Shown in pieces: positions 46,383 to 57,665 of a stretch of DNA of 64,000 bases; the stretch's first letter is position 1; the number at the start of each line of letters is the position of its first letter. The DNA comes from an uncultured Shimia sp. (GTDB taxonomy: Bacteria; Pseudomonadota; Alphaproteobacteria; Rhodobacterales; Rhodobacteraceae), in contig NZ_CANLRL010000001.1 of NCBI RefSeq assembly GCF_947493595.1, positions 930,001-994,000 on the forward strand. Direction: 5' to 3'. The translations under genes and the position numbers were made by a program. The notes under the pieces were generated by a model. That model saw nothing but the letters and a program-made list of their open reading frames with translations, made no database searches and was not told the DNA's origin.

Positions 46383-46407
46383 ACGCATAATAAGTATTAT
46401 GTTGCGT
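46383..46407. promoter_or_regulatory. Near-perfect palindrome with ACGCA ends
   Basis: The left arm reads ACGCATAATA and the right arm reads TATTATGTTGCGT. Without the extra three bases in the right arm it would be a perfect inverted repeat; the inner 16 bp (CATAATA AG TATTATG) are perfect. The ACGCATAA half recurs at 46733 (reversed) and 47519. A regulator binding site is the simplest reading. Confidence 0.5.
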
Positions 46408-46754
46408 ATCGATTTTTCAAATCACCGACTTTAGTCGTACGCAGAACAACCCTGACGAGATACTAGGCCTTCCATTAACGCCGATGCAGGAATCCAGTTT
46501 TCACGTCCACCCAAAATCCCCCGAAAACTCAGTAATTTCGACGCTTTAGACCAATCAAATCAGCTGTGTTCGCCGAGCTCCTACCGGATAAAGACAACGC
46601 TTACCGCTATAGACATCTCACACGTGTTTAAGCTAACCTCTTGGTCAAGTTCATGGGGATGAGCTGTACGTTAGGAAACCCCAAAACGAAGTATTGTTCT
46701 GGATCTGCCTCCGCTTGCTGAGCAGCTCTGTGTTATGCGTAAAAGAAGGTCAAG

Positions 46755-47519
46755 ATGAACGAAACGATCGGCTACATCGAAGAAGTGATGGACCAAACAA
46801 GCCTAGAGGCACTTTGGGAACTGCACTGTGCCAAGCTTGAAACCTTTGGTTTCGACAAGATCATTTACGGATACACAAACTATCGCAGTGGCATGTCTCT
46901 TGGTGACGTAGCCGATTTCTTTATTCTGTCGACCTACGAGCGCGCCTACCTTGACCGGTTCATTGGCGGCGGGTTGTATTTCAACGGCCCCATGATGAAA
47001 TGGACTCTGGAAAACACCGGTGCCCAAAGTTGGCGGCTGGCGCGTGAAGCATATGATGCCGACCAGCTAACCGAGAAACAGCGTGAAGTTTTTGAATTCA
47101 ATCAGGACTACGGGTTGGAAGCCGGCTATACAGTCAGTTTCCCGACGGTTTCGTCCCGCACCAAAGGCGCCATTTCTCTTGGTGCCCGCGCAGGCGTAAC
47201 TCAGGAAGCTCTTGATGCTCTGTGGGAAAAACGAGGTCGAGAGCTTACGTTGATCAACAATGTCGCTCATTTGAAGATCCAGTCCCTGCCCTATACGAAC
47301 CCCGAAAGAGAGCTGACCAAGCGTCAGAGAGAGGTCTTGGAGTGGGTTGGAGACGGCAAGACAATCCAAGATATTGCGCTGCTGATTGGCCGGACGCCGG
47401 CAACCGTTGAGAAGCATTTGCGTCTGGCTCGGGATGCGATGAATGTAGAGACAACGGCGCAAGCGCTACTCAAGGCGTCTTTCCTTAAGCAAATTTACTT
47501 GCTCGAAGCGCACAACTGA
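46755..47519 (+). CDS. LuxR-type regulator (autoinducer-binding-domain type, solo)
   Basis: A 254-residue protein. The N-terminal domain (about 15-165) fits the autoinducer-binding fold, and a C-terminal LuxR helix-turn-helix covers about 190-250 (ELTKRQREVLEWVGDGKTIQDIALLIGRTPATVEKHLRLARDAM). No luxI gene is nearby. Classical ligand residues look altered: the usual Trp is Tyr in ERAYLDRF, and the usual Asp-Pro is NGP. It may bind a non-standard signal or none. An AGAAGG precedes the ATG. Confidence 0.88.
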   Translation: MNETIGYIEEVMDQTSLEALWELHCAKLETFGFDKIIYGYTNYRSGMSLGDVADFFILSTYERAYLDRFIGGGLYFNGPMMKWTLENTGAQSWRLAREAYDADQLTEKQREVFEFNQDYGLEAGYTVSFPTVSSRTKGAISLGARAGVTQEALDALWEKRGRELTLINNVAHLKIQSLPYTNPERELTKRQREVLEWVGDGKTIQDIALLIGRTPATVEKHLRLARDAMNVETTAQALLKASFLKQIYLLEAHN

Positions 47520-47763
47520 CGCATAATAGCGTCACTAGTATGGTAATCCTGACTTGTTGGTTAAGTGTCAGAATGTCAAAATGACATCGTTCCGTGAGTG
47601 GTGGCTTTGGCCTTTGGAACATATCGGCTTTGACCTTCGCAATATCGAAGCTCTCGAGGTTGACCGGTAATCAACCCGGTGTCAGTGATCGGTTTATTTT
47701 GACCAGGATCTGACATTTTTCGGTGGTCTCCCCATCCCCATGTTTTGGAGACCGGAGAAAAGG
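47517..47763. other. Hairpin-rich region after luxR-type gene; candidate small RNA
   Basis: No open frame. In order I see TGACGC-GCGTCA at the stop codon, CTGAC-GTCAG (47549-47571), TGTCA-TGACA (47574-47586), CTTCG-CGAAG (47635-47650), GGTTGA-TCAACC (47658-47676), a long imperfect stem (47681-47714) and GGTCTCC-GGAGACC (47725-47753). They end in a strong terminator at 47764. I could not find a clear promoter. Confidence 0.4.
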
Positions 47764-47797
47764 AACGGCGTCATCTCCTGGTGGCGCCGTTTTCTTT
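47764..47797 (+). terminator. Strong terminator in hairpin-rich region
   Basis: AACGGCG pairs with CGCCGTT, followed by TTCTTTT. It is too far from the luxR-type stop (245 bases) to be its simple terminator, so it suggests a transcript ending here. Confidence 0.72.
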
Positions 47798-48035
47798 TGC
47801 ATTATCAATTGCCTAATTCATTGCGATACACGATCTTGAGATGAACGTGTTTCCGCGAACCGCATTGACGGCTTAAAGGCCTTGGCACAGGCTCAAATGT
47901 GGCAGCTTTCGAAAGCTGCTCCCACAAGAGGCCTCACAACATTCGACACAACAAATATGGCGACGGATGTCGCCTTTATCGTCCTATTGAGACCTCAACC
48001 GTAGGCGACCATCAATTGGCCCCAGTCCTTGCTCA
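47798..48035. other. Intergenic stretch with no gene seen
   Basis: Between the 47764 terminator and the tsf terminator. A short repeat GCAGCTTTCGAAAGCTGC (18 bases, perfect palindrome near 47900) is present; nothing else was recognised. Any long plus-strand frame here is antisense to tsf. Confidence 0.5.
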
Positions 48036-48067
48036 ACAAAAAGGCCGCCCCGAAATGGAGCGGCCTT
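48036..48067 (-). terminator. Terminator of tsf
   Basis: AAGGCCGC pairs with GCGGCCTT, followed on the minus strand by TTTTTG, about 25 bases past the tsf stop. Confidence 0.88.
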
Positions 48068-48090
48068 CTCAAAAACTTTTGCAGGTGAGC

Positions 48091-48966
48091 TTAGCCCTGA
48101 GCGGCTTTGGCCACTTCCGCTGCGAAGTCTTCTTCTTTCTTCTCGATGCCTTCGCCCACTTCCATGCGGACGTAGCCAACGATCTCAGCGCCAGCTTCTT
48201 TAGCAGCAGCTGCAACGGTCAGGTCTGGGTTGATCACGAAGTTCTGGCCCAGCAGAGTGACTTCGGCCATGAATTTCTTCATGCGGCCTACGATCATCTT
48301 CTCGATCACCTGCTCCGGCTTGCCGGATTCACGTGCGATCTCGATCTGAACGTTTTTCTCTTTTTCAACTACCGCTGGGTCCAGGTCATCTTCGCCCAGA
48401 GCCTGTGGGTTGGCCGCTGCGATGTGCATGGCAACCTGCTTACCAAATGCTTCGTCGCCGCCTTTCAGCGCCACGAGAACACCGATTTTGCCCATGCCGT
48501 CGGTTGCTGGGTTGTGCACGTAGGATGTCACAACGTCGCCTTCAACGGACGCCATGCGACGTACGGACATGTTTTCACCGATGGTTGCAACCGCTTCAGT
48601 TACGGTTTCTTCAACGGATTTACCGCCCAGATCCGCAGCTTTCAGCGCGTCAACGTCAGAAACGTTCACCGCGGCACCAGCAATGGAAGATACCATCGCC
48701 TGGAAGTCAGCGTTTTTGCCGACAAAGTCGGTTTCAGAGTTCACCTCAACGGCAACACCTTTGCCACCTTCAACCTTTACGGCCACCAGGCCTTCGGCTG
48801 CGGTGCGGCCGGATTTTTTGGCCGCTTTCGCCAGACCTTTGGTGCGCAGCCAATCGATTGCTGCTTCCTGGTCACCGTTGGTTTCGGTCAACGCTTTCTT
48901 CGCGTCCATCATGCCTGCGCCGGTCATCTCGCGCAGTTCTTTAACCATTGCTGCTGTGATCGCCAT
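48091..48966 (-). CDS. tsf: Elongation factor Ts
   Basis: Guanine nucleotide exchange factor for EF-Tu. The 291-residue protein has the N-terminal UBA-like domain ([26 protein letters not shown]) and the core [11 protein letters not shown] motif. It follows rpsB by 73 bases in the standard order. Confidence 0.97.
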   Translation of the reverse strand: MAITAAMVKELREMTGAGMMDAKKALTETNGDQEAAIDWLRTKGLAKAAKKSGRTAAEGLVAVKVEGGKGVAVEVNSETDFVGKNADFQAMVSSIAGAAVNVSDVDALKAADLGGKSVEETVTEAVATIGENMSVRRMASVEGDVVTSYVHNPATDGMGKIGVLVALKGGDEAFGKQVAMHIAAANPQALGEDDLDPAVVEKEKNVQIEIARESGKPEQVIEKMIVGRMKKFMAEVTLLGQNFVINPDLTVAAAAKEAGAEIVGYVRMEVGEGIEKKEEDFAAEVAKAAQG

Positions 48967-49039
48967 CTTTGGCTCTCCTCGTCAGAATTGGGAATGTTGG
49001 GGGCGGGTCTACCCTGCCCCCATGTCAAATGTGTAACGC

Positions 49040-49810
49040 TTACGCGTCTGCGGCAGCTTCTTCAGCAACGGCTTCTTCAACCGGTGCTTCGAATTCGCCC
49101 AGATCTACGCCAGCGGCGCCCAGCTGTGCGGTCATGCCGTCCAGCGCAGCGCGGGAGGCCAGATCACAGTACAGGGAGATCGCGCGGGATGCGTCGTCGT
49201 TGCCTGGGATGATGTAGTCAACACCATCTGGGGAGCAGTTGGTGTCAACGATCGCCACAACTGGAATACCCAGCTTGTTGGCTTCGGCAATGGCCAGTGC
49301 TTCTTTTTTCACGTCGATGACGAACAGCAGGTCAGGAACGCCGCCCATGTCACGGATACCGCCGAGAGAGGCTTGCAGCTTCTCCTGGTCACGTTCGATG
49401 CCCAGACGCTCTTTCTTGGTCAGGCCTTCGGCACCGGTTGCCAGCTTCTCATCAATCTCTTTCAGACGGTTGATGGACTGGGAAACGGTCTTCCAGTTGG
49501 TCAGCGTGCCGCCGAGCCAGCGGTGGTTCATGTAGTACTGCGCGGATTTCTCTGCGGCGTCTGCGATTGGCGCTGCGGCCTGACGCTTGGTACCAACAAA
49601 AAGAACGCGGCCGCCTTTTGCAACGGTGTCACGCACGGCGTTCAGAGCTGCGTCCAGCATTGGAACAGTCTGGGTCAGGTCCATGATGTGGATGCCGTTG
49701 CGGGAGCCGTAGATGAACGGACCCATGCGTGGGTTCCAGCGCTGTGTTTGGTGACCAAAGTGAACACCAGCTTCAAGCAGCTGACGCATGGAGAACTCAG
49801 GAAGAGCCAT
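49040..49810 (-). CDS. rpsB: Ribosomal protein S2
   Basis: A 256-residue small-subunit protein starting [20 protein letters not shown] and containing the [19 protein letters not shown] segment. The C terminus is an Ala/Glu-rich tail. It is upstream of tsf; the pair forms one operon. Confidence 0.98.
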   Translation of the reverse strand: MALPEFSMRQLLEAGVHFGHQTQRWNPRMGPFIYGSRNGIHIMDLTQTVPMLDAALNAVRDTVAKGGRVLFVGTKRQAAAPIADAAEKSAQYYMNHRWLGGTLTNWKTVSQSINRLKEIDEKLATGAEGLTKKERLGIERDQEKLQASLGGIRDMGGVPDLLFVIDVKKEALAIAEANKLGIPVVAIVDTNCSPDGVDYIIPGNDDASRAISLYCDLASRAALDGMTAQLGAAGVDLGEFEAPVEEAVAEEAAADA

Positions 49811-49935
49811 GTTGTATTTCCTTTTCCGGTTTACGCCTTGGCGGGGAGAAGTGAGAGCGGATGCTCCAACCGGCGGATTGACAGGGATGTCTCCCCTGCC
49901 CGACCCAAACCCCGCCTGCGGGTTTGAATGGCGCG

Positions 49936-49964
49936 CGTTTACAGCAGGATTTGGTCGTACGCAA
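49936..49964 (-). promoter_or_regulatory. Possible rpsB promoter
   Basis: On the minus strand TTGCGT and TAAACG are separated by 17 bases. A leader of about 120 bases would follow and contains a G+C-rich hairpin near 49908-49926, which could be a site for ribosomal-protein control; that part is speculation. Confidence 0.35.
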
Positions 49965-49999
49965 GGGGGTGTTGCCCATAAAATGCTGGGCAGCGCCGA

Positions 50000-50827
50000 T
50001 TATTCAAAGCGCTCTCTCAATGTCGTGCGGATTTGATCCTCTGCCGATTTCGCCAGCGCCTTGCGATTGGTGAAGTCAGCCACTTTCAATGGCGGATGGT
50101 AGATCACGTCAATGCGCCCTTGGCGCGGAGCAGCCAATGTGGACAAAAGATGCGGCGCGAAGTCCATATCGCCCCACCACCCATAAAATCGCGCTTCGGC
50201 CCCTTTGGGCGCCTGATAATGCACCGTGACCGGTTGGATCAACATGAAGTCCTTAAGGCGCGGATCAAAGAACGCCTCAAAAAGCGTTGTTTTGAACGGT
50301 AAAACTCGAAGGCTGTCGCTGCTTGTGCCTTCGGGAAAGAACAGCAATTGGTGACCCGCCAGAAGTCGATCTTCGAAGATCTGTTTCTGTGCGCGGGCCT
50401 CGCGCCGGTCGCGGCGGATAAACACGGTGCCGGTGGCTTTGGCAAGCCAACCGATGCCAGGCCAGCTTGCCACTTCGGCCTTGGAAACAAAGTAGACTTG
50501 CTGCGCTGCATTCAGCGAAAAGATGTCCAGCCAAGAGGAGTGATTGGCCACAACCGCACCACGATCGCGGATCGGTGTGCCTTGTACAGCAAAGCGAATG
50601 CCCATCAGGCGAAAGGCATTGCGACAAACAAATTGCGTAATGTAAGGCGTCCAAGGGCGTCGCAGGCCAAAAAAGGGCTTTTCGATCAGGCGGATGAAAA
50701 GCAAAAGCAAAAGACATCCAAACACCAATACGGCCAATGGAAGACCACGCAAAATCAAGCGCAGGACACCGCAAAGGCTCAGTTTTAGGGGCTCAGGATA
50801 GCCCTCTTCACTTTCCCAAACACTCAC
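50000..50827 (-). CDS. olsA: Lysophospholipid acyltransferase (OlsA/PlsC-like)
   Basis: A 275-residue membrane-associated acyltransferase with the HX4D motif NHSSWLD and the FPEGTSS motif. A hydrophobic helix (about 22-46) anchors the N terminus. In ornithine-lipid synthesis OlsA adds the second acyl chain to lyso-ornithine lipid. The start overlaps the upstream olsB stop by 4 bases, so the pair supports the OlsA reading over a generic PlsC. Confidence 0.88.
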   Translation of the reverse strand: MSVWESEEGYPEPLKLSLCGVLRLILRGLPLAVLVFGCLLLLLFIRLIEKPFFGLRRPWTPYITQFVCRNAFRLMGIRFAVQGTPIRDRGAVVANHSSWLDIFSLNAAQQVYFVSKAEVASWPGIGWLAKATGTVFIRRDRREARAQKQIFEDRLLAGHQLLFFPEGTSSDSLRVLPFKTTLFEAFFDPRLKDFMLIQPVTVHYQAPKGAEARFYGWWGDMDFAPHLLSTLAAPRQGRIDVIYHPPLKVADFTNRKALAKSAEDQIRTTLRERFE

Positions 50828-51603
50828 AGTGTACGGTCCTTGGAATAAAGCGCGCGATTTTTGTCATTCATGCGCGCGGTATCGAGGATCAAACAGACGT
50901 CGGTGGTGTTAAAGGCATGGTCAAGATAGGCGCCCTCGCCCACAAAACCGCCCAATCGCAGATAAGCTTTGATCAATGGGGGGACCGCCAACATGGCGGC
51001 ACGGCGGTCGATTTGATCCTCCGGGATCAGATCCATCGATTGAAACACATTGGGTTGCGCAGAGGGTCGGATGTCCGTCGGTGCAAGATGGCGGTTGTGC
51101 AAAAGTGATAAAGACTGGCCCAGAGCGTTCACATCGGTCCCATGGAAACTGGCAACACCAAACAATATCTCAATCTCATGATCCGCAACATAGCTGGCAA
51201 GGGCATTCCATAGGTGGAACATCGCTGCACCGCCACGATAGTCTTCGTGCAAACATGACCGGCCCAGTTCGAGAAGCTTTCGCCCGGACTCCTTCAACAC
51301 AGTCAGGTCGTACTCATCTTCTGAATAAAACCGACCGATCTTGGCCGCCGCATCGTCACGTAGCACGCGGTAGACACCAACGACCTGGTCCCTGGGGGGA
51401 ACGTCCAGAGCGGAATCGATCAAAAGGAGATGGTCGAAATGCGGATCGAACTGATCCATTTCCAGGCGTGCTTCGTGGTCCACAAGTGGACCGGAACCGC
51501 CCAATTCTTCTACAAACACGCGATACCTTAGGCGTTGGGCCGCCTGGAGCTCTTCTGCATTTGCAGCAAGCTTAACCTTAAATTTCGGGCTATGCGCGCT
51601 CAT
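50824..51603 (-). CDS. olsB: Ornithine-acyl-ACP N-acyltransferase OlsB
   Basis: A 259-residue GNAT-fold acyltransferase that transfers a 3-hydroxyacyl chain to ornithine, the first step of ornithine lipid synthesis. The family's FVEELGG...DHEARLEMDQFDPHFDHLLLI segment is clear, as is GRSCLHEDYRGGAAMFHLW. Ornithine lipids are phosphorus-free membrane lipids, made more under phosphate limitation in many marine bacteria. The pst-pho genes are in the same window, though not adjacent, and I saw no Pho box upstream of olsB. Confidence 0.9.
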   Translation of the reverse strand: MSAHSPKFKVKLAANAEELQAAQRLRYRVFVEELGGSGPLVDHEARLEMDQFDPHFDHLLLIDSALDVPPRDQVVGVYRVLRDDAAAKIGRFYSEDEYDLTVLKESGRKLLELGRSCLHEDYRGGAAMFHLWNALASYVADHEIEILFGVASFHGTDVNALGQSLSLLHNRHLAPTDIRPSAQPNVFQSMDLIPEDQIDRRAAMLAVPPLIKAYLRLGGFVGEGAYLDHAFNTTDVCLILDTARMNDKNRALYSKDRTL

Positions 51604-51725
51604 GCCAAACCGAAGACCTCTTTGTTTGCAGGCGTTTTAGGCGGCACACCGGCGAAAATCAACCAATTGCCAAGCAACTGATCTGTTGACGATTTCCGAT
51701 GCTCGTGCACTATTTGTTAACCTAA

Positions 51726-51920
51726 TTACGTCTCTGTGGCAGGCATCAACAGAACTCGTGATCCATCGATCACAACCTTGCCGGCCTCTCGAAAGTTCAC
51801 GGTTATTTTGCCGTGAATGTTGGATTGTACCTGCCCAAGCCCCCAATCGGGTTGCGCGGGGTGGGTTACCAACATACCTGGTTCGAGGAAGGCGTTAAGG
51901 TCAGAATTTGGATCGCTCAT
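51726..51920 (-). CDS. DUF3553-family small protein
   Basis: A 64-residue protein, mostly beta strands, whose core GMLVTHPAQPDWGLGQVQS matches DUF3553. The start MSDPNSDLNAF at 51920 was chosen because it leaves a short divergent gap of 29 bases before chpT. Its function is unknown. Confidence 0.72.
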   Translation of the reverse strand: MSDPNSDLNAFLEPGMLVTHPAQPDWGLGQVQSNIHGKITVNFREAGKVVIDGSRVLLMPATET

Positions 51921-51949
51921 CAGGCGCTCATGCAGTAAAGGAAAGTTGC

Positions 51950-52546
51950 ATGTCACATAATACGGATTTCGCAGCATTGGTAGGGTCGCGAATTTGCCAC
52001 GACTTGATCAGCCCGGTTGGCGCGATTGGCAACGGGTTGGAATTGATCGGGCTGACGGGCGATGCAAAAGGCCCAGAGATGGAGATGATCTCCGACAGTG
52101 TGAACAATGCCAACGCGCGCATCCGCTTGTTTCGTGTGGCCTTTGGCCAGCCAAGTGATGCGCAGATGGTTGGTGAAGCCGAAATTCAATCCATTATCCA
52201 AGGGCTTGCCCCCAGCTCTCGTGTGTCGACTTATTGGGAAGTTGAGGGCGCGGTGTCCCGTTCAGAACTGCGTCTCGCGTTTTTGGCAATGATGTGTTTT
52301 GACACCTCGATGCCTTTTGGCGGCACCGTTACTGTGACCAAAGAAGGCGACCAATGGCTTTTGCTAGCGGAAAGCGAAAAATTGCGTGCGGATACCGATC
52401 TTTGGGACCCAATTGGCAAAGGTGAGATCCCGGCTGACCTTGTGCCTGCCAAAGTGCAATTTGGCCTATTGCCTCAAGGTGCAGCGTTGCTGGATCGGAC
52501 TTTGGCGGTGCAGGTCACTGATGTCAGCGTGGAAGTGACATTCTAA
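51950..52546 (+). CDS. chpT: Histidine phosphotransferase ChpT
   Basis: A 198-residue phosphotransfer protein that passes phosphate from CckA to CtrA and CpdR in alphaproteobacterial cell-cycle or motility control. The phospho-accepting H17 is in SRICHDLISPVGAIGNGLEL. The C terminus resembles a kinase ATPase-like domain without catalytic motifs. AAGGAAAG precedes the ATG by 6 bases. It diverges from the DUF3553 gene. Confidence 0.92.
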   Translation: MSHNTDFAALVGSRICHDLISPVGAIGNGLELIGLTGDAKGPEMEMISDSVNNANARIRLFRVAFGQPSDAQMVGEAEIQSIIQGLAPSSRVSTYWEVEGAVSRSELRLAFLAMMCFDTSMPFGGTVTVTKEGDQWLLLAESEKLRADTDLWDPIGKGEIPADLVPAKVQFGLLPQGAALLDRTLAVQVTDVSVEVTF

Positions 52547-52562
52547 ACAAACCTACACAAAA

Positions 52563-52588
52563 AAAGGGCGCCCAATGAGGCGCCCTTT
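52563..52588. terminator. Shared terminator between chpT and proA
   Basis: AAAGGGCGCC pairs perfectly with GGCGCCCTTT around CAATGA between converging genes. A-run and T-run flanks allow it to work on both strands. Confidence 0.88.
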
Positions 52589-52606
52589 CTCATAGGAAGG
52601 CTTGTC

Positions 52607-53875
52607 TTAGGCGCGCGTCGTGCCGTCGCCTTCGACCAGATATTTGAAGCTGGTCAACTGCGCGGCCCCTACGGGGCCACGGGCGTGCATTTTACCGGTG
52701 GCAATGCCGATCTCCGCACCCATGCCAAATTCACCACCGTCAGCAAACTGGGTGGAGGCATTGCGCATCAAAATGGCACTGTCCAGCCGCTCAAAGAAGC
52801 GCGCGGCTGTGGCGTCATCTTCGGTCAAAATGCAGTCCGTGTGATTGGAGCCATACTGGCGGATGTGCGCAATGGCGGCATCCACGTCCGCAACAACTTT
52901 TGCCGCGATGTCCATGTCGAGGTATTCTTTGCCCCAATCCTCTTCCGTGGCCGCGGTGGTGCGACCTTCGATAACCGGAAGCGCTGCATCGCTGTGCAGC
53001 ATAACGCCAGCTTGCGCCAGAAGGGTGAGCACCTCAGTGCCCAGACCGTCAACAATATCCTGATGGATCAAAAGACATTCCGCCGCACCACAAATACCGG
53101 TTCGGCGGGTTTTGGCATTGAGCACCACGTCGAGGGTTTTCTGTGGGTCTGCATCTTTGTCGATATAGATGTGCACAATGCCTTCCAGATGTGCAAAAAC
53201 CGGCACACGGGCTTCGCGTTGCACAAGCCCAACAAGACCTTTGCCGCCGCGTGGCACAATCACATCCACGGTATCAATCATCGTCAATAGTTCCTGAACC
53301 GCCGCACGGTCGCGGGTGGGCACCAACTGGATGGCGGCCTCTGGCAGCCCCACAGACTTCAACCCGTCGACCAAGCACGCGTGGATCGCACCGGAACTGT
53401 GAAAGCTCTCTGAGCCGCCGCGCAGGATTACCGCATTGCCGGACTTCAAGCAAAGCGCACCGGCGTCTGCGGTCACATTGGGACGGCTTTCATAGATCAC
53501 GCCCACGACCCCCAAAGGCGTGCGCACACGCCGGATGTTGATACCTGAAGGCATGTCCCATTCGGTAAGTACTTCACCAACAGGATCATCTTGTGCAGCA
53601 ACCGCGCGCAGGCCGGTGACAATGCCCTGAATGCGGTCTTCGTCCAGCATCAGGCGGTCCATCATGGCATCCGACAGGCCTTTGTCGCGGCCAAAGACGA
53701 GGTCTTTTTTATTGGCCTCAATGATCTCGGAACGGCGAGACCAAACGGCTTCGGCAGCAGCCTCCAGCGCGGCGCGTTTGGTTTCCGGCGGAGCAAAGGC
53801 CAGCTCCGCGCTTGCCGCTTTGGCGTTGTCGCCAATCTGGGCCATCAGGGCGGGGATGTCTGCGATGTCTTTCAT
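52607..53875 (-). CDS. proA: Gamma-glutamyl phosphate reductase
   Basis: Reduces gamma-glutamyl phosphate to glutamate semialdehyde in proline synthesis. The 422-residue protein has the aldehyde dehydrogenase fold. The catalytic cysteine is in [15 protein letters not shown], and [20 protein letters not shown] is a cofactor region. It is 67 bases downstream of proB; the gap includes a dispersed repeat. Confidence 0.96.
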   Translation of the reverse strand: MKDIADIPALMAQIGDNAKAASAELAFAPPETKRAALEAAAEAVWSRRSEIIEANKKDLVFGRDKGLSDAMMDRLMLDEDRIQGIVTGLRAVAAQDDPVGEVLTEWDMPSGINIRRVRTPLGVVGVIYESRPNVTADAGALCLKSGNAVILRGGSESFHSSGAIHACLVDGLKSVGLPEAAIQLVPTRDRAAVQELLTMIDTVDVIVPRGGKGLVGLVQREARVPVFAHLEGIVHIYIDKDADPQKTLDVVLNAKTRRTGICGAAECLLIHQDIVDGLGTEVLTLLAQAGVMLHSDAALPVIEGRTTAATEEDWGKEYLDMDIAAKVVADVDAAIAHIRQYGSNHTDCILTEDDATAARFFERLDSAILMRNASTQFADGGEFGMGAEIGIATGKMHARGPVGAAQLTSFKYLVEGDGTTRA

Positions 53876-53908
53876 CGGGTCGGTCCTTTGCTAGGGGTGG
53901 TAAATTTC

Positions 53909-53941
53909 GCCTTCGGCGAGGATATTTAAGGTCAAATGAAA
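53909..53941 (+). repeat. Dispersed intergenic element, copy D
   Basis: GCCTTCGGCGAGGATATTTA then AGGTCAAATGAAA, between proB and proA. On the transcribed (minus) strand it is read in reverse. It shares GCCTTCGGCGAGGATATTT with copy C. Confidence 0.6.
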
Positions 53942-53942
53942 T

Positions 53943-56684
<2,742 letters not shown>

Positions 56685-56697
56685 CGCGGTCTCCTCC

Positions 56698-57291
56698 TCA
56701 AAGAACCACATAGAGCACCGAGGCCACCGTCAAAGCGGCCAAAGTGCGCATCAAATATATTTCCGCGGGCTTGCCAGCCACAGTGCGGGCGATCCGGTCC
56801 CCGGCATAGGTCCAGATCGGATGAAAAACCGCCTGTGCCGCCAATAGGCAGAAAGCGATGGTTGCCGTCGCTTGCAAGGCAGGTGTCGCGGGCGTGACAA
56901 AATTTGTGAACCCCGCAACGATCATCGCCCAGGCCTTGGGATTCAGCGGATGCACCAGCAATCCGGCCGCAAAACCGGGCGGCTGCTCATTCTCGCCACT
57001 GTCGGGAGACAGCCGCAAATTGGAGACTTTCCACGCGAGCCAGCAAATATAGGCGGCGCTGATCCATTTGAGGGCTGCAAAGACCTCCGGAACCGCCTCG
57101 GCCAGCTCCATCAGGCCAAACCCAATCGGCCAGATGATCAACTGCTTGCCCAAAGCCACGCCCGCCACAAAAGGCAGCGCAGCCGTGAAGCCAAACCGCG
57201 CACCAGTAGCCAATAGCGCCATGTTCGCAGGACCAGGTGTGCCCACCTGACTTGCGGCAAAGATGCTAAAACTGATCACGGCGACGCTCAT
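56698..57291 (-). CDS. LysE/RhtB-family amino acid exporter
   Basis: A 197-residue membrane protein with about six helices. The hallmark GTPGPANMALLATGARFG near the N terminus places it in the LysE/RhtB family of exporters of amino acids and related compounds. The ATG at 57291 was chosen over an upstream TTG. It sits 13 bases upstream of the GNAT gene, probably in one operon. Confidence 0.86.
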   Translation of the reverse strand: MSVAVISFSIFAASQVGTPGPANMALLATGARFGFTAALPFVAGVALGKQLIIWPIGFGLMELAEAVPEVFAALKWISAAYICWLAWKVSNLRLSPDSGENEQPPGFAAGLLVHPLNPKAWAMIVAGFTNFVTPATPALQATATIAFCLLAAQAVFHPIWTYAGDRIARTVAGKPAEIYLMRTLAALTVASVLYVVL

Positions 57292-57315
57292 GGCGTGTCC
57301 CAAATCTCAAAAAGG

Positions 57316-57343
57316 AAAAAGGGCCGGCTGTGTCAGCCGGCCC
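57316..57343 (-). terminator. Terminator of rpmA
   Basis: GGGCCGGCT pairs with AGCCGGCCC around GTGTC, followed on the minus strand by a T-rich run. Confidence 0.88.
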
Positions 57344-57372
57344 CCTAAATGTTTCATAACCTTAAGGTCGGC

Positions 57373-57642
57373 TTACTCTGCGGCCTCCGCCACTGGCAGA
57401 ACCGAAATAAAGGTGCGGCCTTTCAGGCCTTTGTGGAATTTCACGTTGCCGTCAACAGTTGCAAAGATGGTGTGATCTTTGCCCATGCCAACGCCTTCGC
57501 CCGGCCACATCTTTGTGCCGCGCTGACGCAAGATGATGTTGCCTGGAATGACGTTCTCGCCACCGTATTTTTTCACGCCAAGACGACGACCCGCGGAGTC
57601 GCGACCGTTACGGGAACTACCACCAGCTTTTTTATGTGCCAT
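57373..57642 (-). CDS. rpmA: Ribosomal protein L27
   Basis: An 89-residue large-subunit protein beginning [20 protein letters not shown], with no Firmicutes-type N-terminal extension, and containing [19 protein letters not shown]. It follows rplU by 23 bases. Confidence 0.98.
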   Translation of the reverse strand: MAHKKAGGSSRNGRDSAGRRLGVKKYGGENVIPGNIILRQRGTKMWPGEGVGMGKDHTIFATVDGNVKFHKGLKGRTFISVLPVAEAAE

Positions 57643-57665
57643 ATCGTTGCTCTCCTATACTTCGC

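Larger units (their letters stand above)
46301..46754. other. Intergenic stretch between phoB and the LuxR gene
   Basis: About 450 bases without a supportable gene. It contains a second hairpin (46336-46363) and a long palindrome (46383-46407). The luxR-type gene's own promoter was not found with confidence. Confidence 0.5.

Noticed and set aside
46755..47519. Complete LuxI/LuxR quorum-sensing pair
   Set aside because: No luxI-type synthase gene was seen on either side within the window.
47899..49212. Long plus-strand open frame of over 400 codons opposite tsf and rpsB
   Set aside because: It is antisense to two certain ribosomal/translation genes, has no family resemblance and no ribosome site; high G+C codon bias produces such frames.
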